Below, piece by piece: positions 15,335 to 23,569 of a stretch of DNA of 64,000 bases. How positions within the stretch are numbered: the stretch's first letter is position 1; every line of letters starts with the position of its first letter. The DNA comes from Streptomyces sp. NBC_00659 (GTDB lineage Bacteria > Actinomycetota > Actinomycetes > Streptomycetales > Streptomycetaceae), in NCBI RefSeq assembly GCF_036226925.1, contig NZ_CP109031.1, positions 744,001 through 808,000 of the forward strand, in the 5' to 3' direction. The notes beneath the pieces are model-generated. The model was not told where the DNA came from. It ran no database searches and saw only the letters and a program-made list of their open reading frames with translations. Made by a program: the position numbers and the translations under genes.

Positions 15335-15391
15335 GGGCGCACGCTATCGCCTGTCCTTCGCGAGCGGTACGCGTGGACGCTCACGTGACGG

Positions 15392-15419
15392 CCCCGTGCC
15401 CGCAGTCCCGGGCACGGGG
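15392..15419 (-). terminator. Terminator hairpin after the minus-strand LLM operon
   Basis: CCCCGTGCCCG (15392-15402) pairs perfectly with 15409-15419 around a six-base loop, 50 bases beyond the stop of the last LLM gene. Streptomyces terminators often lack a U-run, as here. Confidence 0.75.
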
Positions 15420-15468
15420 TTCACGGCTCGCCGGCTGCGGCCGTCTCTCCTGAGAGGCCGACGCCGGC

Positions 15469-16596
15469 TCACCGCACGCGCCACTCCTCGGCCAGCAGCT
15501 CGTACGACCGCACCCGGTCCGTGTGCCCGTGAGTGATGGTCGTGATCAGCAACTCGTCGGCGCCGGTGGCTTCTTGGAGCTGCTCCAATTGGTCGGCGAC
15601 GCGGCGCGGTGAGCCGACGAACTGGGTGTCGAGGCGGTCCTGGACGAGTGCCCGGTCGGCGTCCGACCAGACGTGGGCGCGTGCCTCGTCCGGCGTGGGG
15701 AACTCGATGGCCCCCTCTGCCGTACGGATGCTGCGGACCCAGAGGCCGTATCCCGTGGCGAGTTCACGGGCCCTCTCGTCGTCCTCGGCGACCACGACGT
15801 CCGCGGACACGCTGACGTACGGCTTGTCGAGGACCTCGGAGGGCTGGAACGCCGCCCGGTAGCCGTCCACCGCCTCCAGCACGGTGGCCGGACTCACGTG
15901 GTAGTTCGCCGCGAACCTCAGCCCTCCCCGGCCCGCGACCTCGGCGCTCGTCCCACCGCTGCTGCCCAGGATCCACAGTTGCAGGTCCGCGCCCTCACCG
16001 GGGACGGCGCGCGCCCGCGTGCCGTCCGCCGAGCGGTAGGTGCCCGCGAGCAGCGCGAGGATGTCGTCGATCTGCTCGCCGTAGTCCTGCGACCGGGCGT
16101 TGGGCTGCTGGAGGAGGGCGCGCTGGACGGCGACCCGCGGTGAGCCCAGAAGGTGTTCGAAGGAGAAGCGGGGTGGAATGCGGAGTCCGTTCGGGGCGCG
16201 GCCGTCGACCACGGGAGTCGCCGTCACGGGCGGGACGGAGGGCGGGCCGGACGGTTTGCCGCCGGAGCGCCCGAGGCCCAGGTCGAGGCGCCCGGGGTGC
16301 AGCGCGTCGATCAGGCCGAACTCCTCGACCGTGGACAGGGCGGTACGGTGGCCGAGTTGCACGGCACCGGAGCCGAGACGGATGGTCGAGGTCGCGGAGG
16401 CGGTCAGGGCGAGGACGACCGCGGGCGAGGTTCCGGCCACGCCCGGGTTGAGATGGTGTTCGGCGAACCAGTAGCGGGCGTACCCGAGACTCTCGGCCCG
16501 CCGGGCCAGATCGATGGAGTTGCGCAGGGCGTCACCGGCGGTGGAGCCGGAGGAGACCGGAACGAGATCAAGGACGCCGAGAGGGATGTCGGACAT
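15469..16596 (-). CDS. LLM class flavin-dependent oxidoreductase, luciferase-family group 1 type
   Basis: Luciferase-like enzyme of 375 residues. The start LGVLDLVPVSSGSTAGDALRN, ARYWFAEHHLNPGVAG, LGSGAVQLGHRTALSTVEEF and IDALHPGRLDLGLGRSGG match the luciferase-family group 1 (MsnO8-like) branch. The C-terminus has QFVGSPRRVADQLEQLQEATGADELLI. It is expected to use FMNH2 and oxygen. It is the last gene of a four-LLM operon, 14 bases downstream of its neighbour, and is followed by a terminator. Its natural substrate is unknown. Confidence 0.85.
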   Translation of the reverse strand: MSDIPLGVLDLVPVSSGSTAGDALRNSIDLARRAESLGYARYWFAEHHLNPGVAGTSPAVVLALTASATSTIRLGSGAVQLGHRTALSTVEEFGLIDALHPGRLDLGLGRSGGKPSGPPSVPPVTATPVVDGRAPNGLRIPPRFSFEHLLGSPRVAVQRALLQQPNARSQDYGEQIDDILALLAGTYRSADGTRARAVPGEGADLQLWILGSSGGTSAEVAGRGGLRFAANYHVSPATVLEAVDGYRAAFQPSEVLDKPYVSVSADVVVAEDDERARELATGYGLWVRSIRTAEGAIEFPTPDEARAHVWSDADRALVQDRLDTQFVGSPRRVADQLEQLQEATGADELLITTITHGHTDRVRSYELLAEEWRVR

Positions 16597-16610
16597 GGGC
16601 GGAGGCCTCC

Positions 16611-17732
16611 TCAGCGCTCAGCGGATGTGCGGGCGGGTACGAGAGCGGGTACGGCTTCGGGCGCGGGCTCGGACGACCCGAGGACCGGCTCCCACGGGAA
16701 CGGCGGGTCGGGAATCTCGCGGCGCAGCACGGGTGCGACGGCGGACTGGAACAGTTCGAGCGAGTCGCGGTGCTGACGGTCGGTCAGCCCTCCGGCGTCC
16801 GCGTGCAGATGCAGCACGCTGTGCCCGAACTCCGCGTGATACCGGTGCACTTTGTCGATGATCTGCTGGGGACTGCCGATGAGTGCCGAGCTGCGCTCCA
16901 CGAAGTCCTCCAGCGAGGTGAACACCGGTTCCAGGCCGAGGCGCTTCTGGAACGCCAGGTTTCCCTCGAAGACGGGCCGGTAGGCGGTGAGCGCCTCCTG
17001 GGAGGTCCGGGCCGCGTAGATGCCGGCCGTCCCCGCGCCGACCACGATGCCGGCCGGATCGTGGCCGTAGTGCTCCCAGCGTTCGCGGTAGTGGCGGATC
17101 AACTCGGCGTACGGCTCGATGGGGTTGGTGACGTTGGCGGAGAAGAGCGGGTCCCCGTGGCGGGCGGCCAGGTCGACCGACTCCTTGCTGGTGGCGCTGC
17201 CGTGCCAGACCCGGACGGGGCGCTGGAGGGGACGGGGCCACACCTCGGCGTCCTTGAGTTCCGGACGGAAACGGGTCGCCGCCGTGACCTTGTCCTGCCG
17301 CCAGATCCGGCGGAACACCTCGTAGCTCTCGGCGTTGCGGTCCCACTGGTCCTCGGGGGTGACCTGGAACAGCTCCCGTTGCGCGGCACCGTTCCCCTTG
17401 CCGACGATCAGCTCCAGACGTCCGCCCGACAGATGGTCGAGCGTCGCGTAGTCCTCGTACGCCCGTACCGGGTCGAGGAGGCTGAGTGTGGTGACCGCGG
17501 TGAACAGCCGGATCCGTGAGGTGAGCGCGGCGATGTGGCTGAGGACCACGGGCGGTGAGGACGAGATGAACGGGCGCTCGTGCCGCTCCCCCACGCCGAA
17601 GCCGTCGAAGCCCAGCTCCTCGGCGAGCAGCGCGTTGTCGATCACCTCGCGGAAGCGGTCGTTCGTGGGTTTCTGTATCCCGGTGACGGGGTGGGGCGCG
17701 TGCACGATCAAGGTGATCGCCAGGAACTTCAT
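16611..17732 (-). CDS. LLM class flavin-dependent oxidoreductase
   Basis: Luciferase-like monooxygenase of 373 residues from the ATG at 17732, which overlaps the upstream stop (ATGA). A longer reading in the same frame only runs back through the previous gene. Key blocks are GFDGFGVGERHERPFISSSP, LFTAVTTLSLLDPVRAYEDY, LDHLSGGRLELIVGKGNG and LIGSPQQIIDKV. The PPP-type tail of about 45 residues is poorly conserved. It falls in the alkane/organosulfur LLM group with SsuD-like TIM-barrel topology, and the substrate is unknown. Confidence 0.85.
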   Translation of the reverse strand: MKFLAITLIVHAPHPVTGIQKPTNDRFREVIDNALLAEELGFDGFGVGERHERPFISSSPPVVLSHIAALTSRIRLFTAVTTLSLLDPVRAYEDYATLDHLSGGRLELIVGKGNGAAQRELFQVTPEDQWDRNAESYEVFRRIWRQDKVTAATRFRPELKDAEVWPRPLQRPVRVWHGSATSKESVDLAARHGDPLFSANVTNPIEPYAELIRHYRERWEHYGHDPAGIVVGAGTAGIYAARTSQEALTAYRPVFEGNLAFQKRLGLEPVFTSLEDFVERSSALIGSPQQIIDKVHRYHAEFGHSVLHLHADAGGLTDRQHRDSLELFQSAVAPVLRREIPDPPFPWEPVLGSSEPAPEAVPALVPARTSAER

Positions 17733-19105
17733 GACGCCACCCGGTCGGCCGGTGTCCGGGCGTCGGGGTGGGCGAGGCCGAGATGGTCGCGCAGGGTGGT
17801 GCCCTCGTACTCGGTGCGGTGGACGCCGCGTTCCTGGAGGAGCGGGACGACCTTGTCGGCGAAGGTGTCGAGGCCGCCCGGGGTGATGTGCGGGACGAGG
17901 ATGAAGCCGTCGGAGGCGTCCGCCTGGACGAAGTCGTTGATGGTCGCGGCGACGGTGGCGGGGCTGCCGACGAAGGCCTGCCTGCTGCCGGTCTCGATGA
18001 CGAGGTCGCGGATGGACCACTTGTTGGCGGCCGCCCGCTCGCGCCACTCACGGGCGGTGGCCAGCGGGTCGCGGTACATCCGGACCTGCGCGCGGCCTCG
18101 GGCGACGGTGTGTTCGCCGAGGTCCGGGTCGATGTCGGGAAGCGGGCCGTCCGGGTCGTAGGCGGACAGGTCGCGGTTCCAGACGAATTCCAGGTGCTTG
18201 ATGGCGGTGGCCCCGCTGACCTGGAGGCGCCGTACCTCGCGGGCGTGCTCCTCGGCCTCGGCGTCGGTGTCCCCGAGCACGAAGGTCGCGGCGGGCAGGA
18301 TCAGCAGCTGGTCGGAGCGACGGCCGTAGCGGGCGAGACGCGCCTTGACATCCGTGTAGAAGGCCTGGCCCTCCTTGAGCGTGGAGTAGCGGCTGAAGAT
18401 GGCGTCGGCGCCGGAGGCGGCGAACTCGCGGCCTTCCTCGGAGTCACCGGCCTGGAAGATCACCGGGCGGCCCTGCGGGGAGCGCGGGACGTTGAACTGC
18501 CCCTCGATGTCGAAGTGTTGTCCGTGGTGGACGAAGGCTCCGGCCTTGGCGTCGTTGAGGAACGTGCCGCCCGCCCGGTCGGCGACGACCTCGTCCCCCC
18601 GCCAGGAGTCGAAGAGTTCGTTCGCCGTGGCCAGGAACTCCTTGGCCCGCGAGTAGCGCTCCTCCTGCGGCAGGAAGCCGCCGCGGCGGAAGTTCTCGCC
18701 GGTGAAGGCGTCCCAGGAGGTGACGACGTTCCAGGCGGCACGCCCGCCGGAGAGGTGGTCGAGGCTGGCGAACTGGCGGGCCACCTCGTAGGGCTCGTTG
18801 AAGGTGGAGTTGATGGTGCCGGTCAGACCCAGGTGTTCGGTGACGGCGGCGAGCGCGGCGAGGACGGTGAAGGTGTCGGGCCGTCCGACGACGTCCAGGT
18901 CGTAGATGTGTCCGCCCTGTTCGCGCAGGCGCAGGCCTTCGGCGAGGAACAGGAAGTCGAACCTGGCGCGCTCGGCGGTGCGCGCGAAGTGCGCGAAGGA
19001 GCTGAACTCGATATGGCTGCCGGCCTCGGGGTCGCTCCACACGGTGGTGTTGTTGACGCCGGGGAAGTGCGCCGCGAGGTGGATCTGCTTGAGCGGCTTG
19101 CTCAT
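17729..19105 (-). CDS. LLM class flavin-dependent monooxygenase, NtaA/SnaA/DszA family
   Basis: Monooxygenase of 458 residues of the same subfamily as the enzyme at 9.8 kb. Visible are HLAAHFPGVNNTTVW, FDFLFLAEGLRLRE, STFNEPYEVARQFAS, LDHLSGGRAAWNVVTSWD and AFVGSPATVAATINDFVQ. The active-site context of this branch accepts sulfones, sulfonates and polyaminocarboxylates. It starts 19 bases after the upstream LLM gene, with a GGAAGGACCCCCGACC region before the ATG. The window has three long LLM enzymes (402-458 residues) and three shorter ones (344-375). Confidence 0.88.
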   Translation of the reverse strand: MSKPLKQIHLAAHFPGVNNTTVWSDPEAGSHIEFSSFAHFARTAERARFDFLFLAEGLRLREQGGHIYDLDVVGRPDTFTVLAALAAVTEHLGLTGTINSTFNEPYEVARQFASLDHLSGGRAAWNVVTSWDAFTGENFRRGGFLPQEERYSRAKEFLATANELFDSWRGDEVVADRAGGTFLNDAKAGAFVHHGQHFDIEGQFNVPRSPQGRPVIFQAGDSEEGREFAASGADAIFSRYSTLKEGQAFYTDVKARLARYGRRSDQLLILPAATFVLGDTDAEAEEHAREVRRLQVSGATAIKHLEFVWNRDLSAYDPDGPLPDIDPDLGEHTVARGRAQVRMYRDPLATAREWRERAAANKWSIRDLVIETGSRQAFVGSPATVAATINDFVQADASDGFILVPHITPGGLDTFADKVVPLLQERGVHRTEYEGTTLRDHLGLAHPDARTPADRVAS

Positions 19106-19124
19106 GGTCGGGGGTCCTTCCGGC

Positions 19125-20333
19125 TCAGGCGGTGGTGGCGTAGCGGTTCGCGGGGTGGGTGAGTCCTAGCAGCCCGCGCAGGGTGTCGGCCTCGTAGGCC
19201 CGCCGGAAGGCGCCCCGGCGCTGGAGTTCGGGCACCAGGCCTCGGGTGATCGCGGGGAGGTCGTGCCCGACGACGGCGGGCCTCAGCCGGAAGCCGGACA
19301 GTCCCGCCTCACTCAACTCCAGGAGGAGATCGGCGAGTTCGGCCGGAGTTCCGGTGAAGATCCGGGCGTCACCGGTGTACGGGTGGCCCGCGAGGGCGTC
19401 CAGCCGCTCGCGACGGGCCTCGGCGGCTGCGGGGTCGTCGTCCAGGAAGACCACGAGGTCGCCGAAGACGTGCACGGTCTCGTCCCCCCGGCCGGCCGCG
19501 GTCTGTTCGGTGCGGATCTCCTCGACGATGGCGCGTGCCTGTTCGGCGTCGTGAGGGGTGACGTAGCCGAGGTCGGCGGCCCGGGCCACGAGCCGGTACG
19601 GGACGGTGGCGTGGGCCAGGGCGCTGACGATCGGCTGGCCCTGGGGCGGCCGGGGGGTGATGGAGGGGCCCTTGACGCTGAAGCGGCCGCTCTCGAAGTC
19701 GATGTAGTGCAGCTTGTCGCGGTCGATGAAGCGGCCGGTGGCGATGTCGCGTATCTCCGCGTCGTCCTCCCAGCTGTCCCAGAGCCTGCGGACCACCTCG
19801 ACGTAGTCGGCGGCCTCCTCGAAGAGGTCGGTCACGAGCTCCTGCCCGGCGGGCGTGCGGTAGTCCTCGATCCGGAACGGCGGGAGGGTTCGGCGTCCGA
19901 AGTGCGCGGCCTCGTTCTGGCGTGCCGTGACCTGGACGCGCACACCGGCACGGCCGGTGCTCACATAGTCGAGGGTGGCTATGGCCTTGGAGATATGGAA
20001 CGGCTCCGTGTGGGTGGCCACTACGGTCGGCACGATGCCGATGTGACGGGTCAGTGGCGCGATCCGCGCGGCGATGAGGACGGCGTCCAGGCGTCCGCGG
20101 ACCTGGTCGGTGCGGCCGTCCGGTTCCGTGGGCGAGGAGGACTGGAGGCCGAGCGCGTCCTCGATGGTCACGAAGTCGAGCAGACCGTGCTCGGCCTCGG
20201 TGACCAGATCGGCCCAGTAGGCGGCGGTGAGCAGTTCACCGGGGCGGGAGACCGGTTCGCGCCAGGCGGCCGGGTGCCAGCCGGCGCCGTCGAGGGCGAC
20301 GGCGAGGTGCAGGGGAGAGCGTGACGAGGACAC
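19125..20333 (-). CDS. LLM class flavin-dependent monooxygenase (GTG start)
   Basis: Luciferase-like enzyme of 402 residues, NtaA/DszA-related but with a more divergent core: LDYVSTGRAGVRVQVTAR replaces the usual LDHISGGRAGWNVVTS. Other blocks are ALAVALDGAGWHP-like start, WDSWEDDAEIRDIATGRFID and a C-terminus ending RGLLGLTHPANRYA. The GTG at 20333 is chosen because AGGAAGG lies 10 bases upstream and because the longer frame runs through an attenuator-like hairpin and leader peptide 2. It is the first gene of the four-LLM operon. Confidence 0.83.
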   Translation of the reverse strand: MSSSRSPLHLAVALDGAGWHPAAWREPVSRPGELLTAAYWADLVTEAEHGLLDFVTIEDALGLQSSSPTEPDGRTDQVRGRLDAVLIAARIAPLTRHIGIVPTVVATHTEPFHISKAIATLDYVSTGRAGVRVQVTARQNEAAHFGRRTLPPFRIEDYRTPAGQELVTDLFEEAADYVEVVRRLWDSWEDDAEIRDIATGRFIDRDKLHYIDFESGRFSVKGPSITPRPPQGQPIVSALAHATVPYRLVARAADLGYVTPHDAEQARAIVEEIRTEQTAAGRGDETVHVFGDLVVFLDDDPAAAEARRERLDALAGHPYTGDARIFTGTPAELADLLLELSEAGLSGFRLRPAVVGHDLPAITRGLVPELQRRGAFRRAYEADTLRGLLGLTHPANRYATTA

Positions 20334-20367
20334 GGGAGGTGCCTTCCTGATCGGCCGTACGAGGATT

Positions 20368-20390
20368 CCCGCCCCGGCGAGCGGGGCGGG
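20368..20390 (-). terminator. Attenuator-like hairpin between leader peptide 2 and the LLM operon
   Basis: CCCGCCCCG (20368-20376) and CGGGGCGGG (20382-20390) form a perfect 9-bp GC stem with a five-base loop. It starts 17 bases beyond the leader peptide stop and 35 bases before the GTG of the first LLM gene, the place expected for a regulated terminator. Confidence 0.65.
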
Positions 20391-20406
20391 GCTGCGTGAA
20401 GACGTG

Positions 20407-20520
20407 TCAGGGGCGACAGAGCGCGCCGGCGACCCGCTGCAGATCGATGTGCGGCCGGCCGTACAGGTGCAGGGGGCGGGGTGCGAGCGGCCTCGGCACG
20501 CGGCGCGACACACGGCGCAT
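20407..20520 (-). CDS. Cys-containing leader peptide, LLM operon (leader 2)
   Basis: A 37-residue peptide, Arg/Pro-rich at first and ending HIDLQRVAGALCRP. The signature I-D-L-x-R-x-x-G-A-L-C-R matches the other leader peptides of this window. The only Cys is at position 35. A GGAGG ribosome site lies 7-8 bases before the ATG at 20520. The gene is followed by a GC hairpin and then the LLM operon. No clear promoter was found just upstream, so it may be reached partly from the GNAT and transporter genes on the same strand. The true start could be an internal GTG. Confidence 0.75.
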   Translation of the reverse strand: MRRVSRRVPRPLAPRPLHLYGRPHIDLQRVAGALCRP

Positions 20521-20624
20521 GTGCCCCACCTCCGCTCTCTCGGCCCGGTGCTCCCGGGTCTCGCGTCCGCCCGGCCCTCGCGGTTCCCCGACGGGGCGCC
20601 GCACGGTCGTGAACAGTCCCAACC

Positions 20625-21404
20625 TCACGGGTGTGCCGTTTCTTCCGCCTGCCCGGCATCTTCTTGCCCGGCGTGCGCCGACTGCTGTCCGCCGGGTGTG
20701 CGGACGAGCACGAACCGCGTGCGGCGGCGCAGGGTGAACCCGATCGACTCGTAGAGCCGGATCGCGTTCGTGTTGTCGGCGGCGGCGTGCAGGAAGGGGG
20801 TGTCTCCGCGCTCCCTGATCCCCGCCGCGACCGCGCGGACGAGACGGGTGGCCAGGCCCCGGCCTCGGTGGCCGGGGTGGGTGCACACCGCGCTGATCTC
20901 GGTCCAGCCCGGCGGGCGCAGGCGCTCGCCGGCCAGGGCGATCAGACGACCGCCTTCCCGGATGCCCAGGTAGGTGCCGAGTTCGACGGTACGGGGCAGG
21001 AAGGGGCCCGGCCGGGTGAGGGCGATCAGGCCGAGGATCTCGGGCACGTCGGCGGGGCCGAGCCGTACCGCTTCGGGCGCGGGCTCGGAGTGCAGCGTGG
21101 TGGCGGTCAACTGAACCCCGTCGCCGCTGTGTTCGATCGTCCAGCCGTCGGGCACGGCCTGCACCGCGGTGACGGGGGTGACCGCGCCCGGACCGACCAG
21201 TGCGGCCAGGTCGTCCCACGAGCGGGGGTCGGCGGGGTCGGCGAGGGCGGTGAACGGGGAGACGTCCGTGGGATAGCGGGCGGCCCGGCCGACGCGCTCG
21301 GCGAGGTGGGCGTGCGGACCGGTCAGCGCGGCCCACGCCGCGTTGTCGAGGACGTGCGGTGCGGTCGGACTCGGGGAAGGGGCGGCGTGGACGCTGGTGG
21401 ACAT
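20625..21404 (-). CDS. GNAT family N-acetyltransferase
   Basis: Acetyltransferase of 259 residues. The acetyl-CoA binding motif is clear near residues 185-200 (VCTHPGHRGRGLATRLV, the R/Q-x-x-G-x-G/A loop), followed by DNTNAIRLYESIGF, the C-terminal motif of the FR47-like subgroup. The N-terminal 100 residues form a divergent first half. The acceptor is unknown. Lying between a cystine-type transporter and LLM oxygenases, it could acetylate an amino thiol. Acetylation-linked cysteine salvage is known in the Bacillus ytmI operon, which also combines LLM, ABC transporter and acetyltransferase genes. Confidence 0.85.
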   Translation of the reverse strand: MSTSVHAAPSPSPTAPHVLDNAAWAALTGPHAHLAERVGRAARYPTDVSPFTALADPADPRSWDDLAALVGPGAVTPVTAVQAVPDGWTIEHSGDGVQLTATTLHSEPAPEAVRLGPADVPEILGLIALTRPGPFLPRTVELGTYLGIREGGRLIALAGERLRPPGWTEISAVCTHPGHRGRGLATRLVRAVAAGIRERGDTPFLHAAADNTNAIRLYESIGFTLRRRTRFVLVRTPGGQQSAHAGQEDAGQAEETAHP

Positions 21405-21449
21405 GGCGGTGCGGGTTCTCCGTATCTGGAACGCGGCCGGACGCGCCCC

Positions 21450-21477
21450 GGGACTTCGCCGGGCGCGGCGAAGTCCC
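21450..21477 (-). terminator. Hairpin between the binding-protein and GNAT genes
   Basis: GGGACTTCGCC (21450-21460) pairs with GGCGAAGTCCC (21467-21477) around a six-base loop. Flanking CGCGCCC/GGGCGCG can extend the stem past a small bulge. It lies 17 bases beyond the binding-protein stop and before the GNAT start, so it is probably a full or partial terminator of the transporter operon. Confidence 0.65.
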
Positions 21478-21493
21478 TTGGGCGCGCGGTGGT

Positions 21494-22519
21494 TCAGGAG
21501 TTGTCGAGCGGCAGGCCGGGCGGGTTGACCTGGGAGGTCTCCACCGCCTCGTCGGAGAGGTTCCAAGAGGCCAGCCACTTGCCGTACTGGCCGTTCTTGA
21601 TCAGGTAGTTGATGGCATCGGCGACCGGCTTCGCGAGCCCGCTGTCCTTCTTCGCAGTGGCCGCGATCAGGCCCTGGATCGTCTCGCCCGCGCCGGAGAA
21701 CTGGCCCGCATTGCGGGTCGGGTGGGGGGACTTGGCGTTCTGGGTGGCGCGGTAGGCGACAGCCGGGTTGGGGCCGAAGAAGGAGTCGATCTTCCCGCTG
21801 TTCAGCGCCAGGGTCGTGGCGTTGTTGTCCTGGTAGTACTTGACGGTGAACGTCTTGCCCGCCTTGGCCAGCTTCGCCTTCCACTCCAGCAGGATCTTCT
21901 CCTGGTTGGTGCCGGCACCCACCGCGACGGTCTGGCCGGCCAGGTTCCGGTAGTCGCCGTCGAAGTTCCACGTGCTCTTCTTCAGGACCTCGAAGGCGAG
22001 GTTGTCCTGCCGGTACGAGGCGAACTCGTACTTCTTCTTGCGCTCCTCGGTGTCGGTGACGTTGGAGAAGGCGACGTCCACCTTGCCGCTGTCGACGCCG
22101 ACGAACAGGTTCTCCCAGGTCGAGTTCTTCACCACCGGCTTCAGCCCGAGGACCGCGGCGACCAGCTTGCCGAGGTCGGGTTCGCTGCCGGTGAGCGTCT
22201 TCTGGTCCTGTCCGACGAAGTTCAAGGGCGGGGACCCGGCGGGCAGTGCGCCGATCCCCACCACCAACGTGCCTCTCTCGGCTACGGACTTGGGCAGCTC
22301 ATCGCTGATCGACTTCACCTCGGAGACCTTCAGCACGGTCTCCTTGGCGGCCCCGTTGGAGAGCGCGCCCACGGTCACGGTTCCGGCCGCGTCGGTCCGC
22401 GTGCGGGTGGCGGCGTCGCTGTCTCCCCCGCACGCGGCGAGAGTGGCGGCGAGGGAGGCGACGGCGGCGGTCGCGGCGACGCCGCGGAGGGCCTTGCGGT
22501 TCAGACTGAAGGTGGGCAT
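21494..22519 (-). CDS. Amino-acid (cystine-type) ABC transporter substrate-binding lipoprotein
   Basis: Binding protein of family 3, 341 residues. The signal peptide ends in lipobox LAAC with lipidated Cys 30. The mature part has the family 3 features GTLVVGIGALPAGSPPLNFV, LTGSEPDLGKLVAAVLGL, VKNSTWENLFVGVDSGKVDV and DNNATTLALNSGKIDSFF. Such proteins bind polar amino acids, and those next to sulfur genes commonly bind cystine or related disulfides. It is the last gene of the permease-ATPase-binding protein operon under leader peptide 3. GC-rich inverted repeats lie in the 150-base gap upstream, which may set its level relative to the ATPase. Confidence 0.87.
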   Translation of the reverse strand: MPTFSLNRKALRGVAATAAVASLAATLAACGGDSDAATRTRTDAAGTVTVGALSNGAAKETVLKVSEVKSISDELPKSVAERGTLVVGIGALPAGSPPLNFVGQDQKTLTGSEPDLGKLVAAVLGLKPVVKNSTWENLFVGVDSGKVDVAFSNVTDTEERKKKYEFASYRQDNLAFEVLKKSTWNFDGDYRNLAGQTVAVGAGTNQEKILLEWKAKLAKAGKTFTVKYYQDNNATTLALNSGKIDSFFGPNPAVAYRATQNAKSPHPTRNAGQFSGAGETIQGLIAATAKKDSGLAKPVADAINYLIKNGQYGKWLASWNLSDEAVETSQVNPPGLPLDNS

Positions 22520-22669
22520 GGCTGTCCTTGTCGGGTGTGCGGTGAGAGATGTGGGGGAACGGGCCCGGCGGGCCGCCGAATCGGGGAAGAGCCGCCCCGC
22601 CGCGGGTCGGGGCGGTGAGGCAGGAGCACCTCTGCGAGAGGTGTCTCGCTGCGCGTCGAGAGGAAGCGG

Positions 22670-23569
22670 TCAGAGCACCTTGCTCAGGAACTCTCTGGTG
22701 CGCGCTTCTCGCGGATGGTCCAACACCTGCTCGGGCGGGCCCTGTTCGACGATGCGGCCGCCGTCCATGAAGACCACCCGGTCGGCGATCTCGCGGGCGA
22801 AGCCGATCTCGTGGGTGACGATGACCAGCGTGGTGCCGCTGTGGGCCAGATCCTTGATGACGGCGAGGACCTCGCCGACCAGTTCGGGGTCGAGCGCCGA
22901 CGTCGGTTCGTCGAAGAGGATGACTCCGGGACGCAGGGCGAGCGCGCGGGCGATGGCCACGCGCTGCTGCTGACCGCCCGACAACTGCCGGGGGTAGGCG
23001 GCCGCCTTGTCGGCCAGGCCCACCCGGGCGAGCAGATCGCGGGCCAGTTCCCGCGCCCCGGCCCTGGACAGCCGCCCGGTCGCCACGGGAGCGGCGGCCA
23101 CGTTGTCCAGCACGGTCAGGTGCGGGAAGAGGTTGAAGTTCTGGAACACGAACCCGATCCGGCTGCGCTGGGCCAGGATGGCCCGCTCGCTCAGCTCCTT
23201 GAGACGGTCGCCGTGCCTGCGTACGCCGATGAGCTCACCGTTCAGGCTCACATGGCCGATCTCGGGCTTCTCCAGGTGGTTGATCACCCGCAGGAGGGTG
23301 GACTTTCCGGAGCCGGACGGGCCGAGGACGACCGTCACCTCGCCGGGCCGAACGGTCAACTCCACACCGTCCAGCACCCGTTGGGCTCCGTACCACTTGT
23401 GCACATCGTGCACCTCGACCGCGGCCGGCTCGACCTGGAGCGCTCCGGCGCTCTCGGCGGTCGCCGCGGCGTCCGCCGCCGGGGCGGAGGAGGTCGACGC
23501 CGCTTCCGTCGCGTCGGCGGCCTGGGCCGTCCGAGTCCTCACTGTCGTCAGATGGGTCTCGCCGCTCAT
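22670..23569 (-). CDS. Amino-acid ABC transporter ATP-binding protein
   Basis: ATPase of 299 residues, polar amino-acid class. Walker [11 protein letters not shown]-loop [14 protein letters not shown], signature LSGGQQQRV, Walker [15 protein letters not shown] and H-loop [11 protein letters not shown] are all present, and FQNFNLFPH is typical of the amino-acid group. The first 50 residues are an Ala/Thr/Ser-rich extension not seen in the core family. The ATG overlaps the permease stop (ATGA). Confidence 0.92.
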   Translation of the reverse strand: MSGETHLTTVRTRTAQAADATEAASTSSAPAADAAATAESAGALQVEPAAVEVHDVHKWYGAQRVLDGVELTVRPGEVTVVLGPSGSGKSTLLRVINHLEKPEIGHVSLNGELIGVRRHGDRLKELSERAILAQRSRIGFVFQNFNLFPHLTVLDNVAAAPVATGRLSRAGARELARDLLARVGLADKAAAYPRQLSGGQQQRVAIARALALRPGVILFDEPTSALDPELVGEVLAVIKDLAHSGTTLVIVTHEIGFAREIADRVVFMDGGRIVEQGPPEQVLDHPREARTREFLSKVL

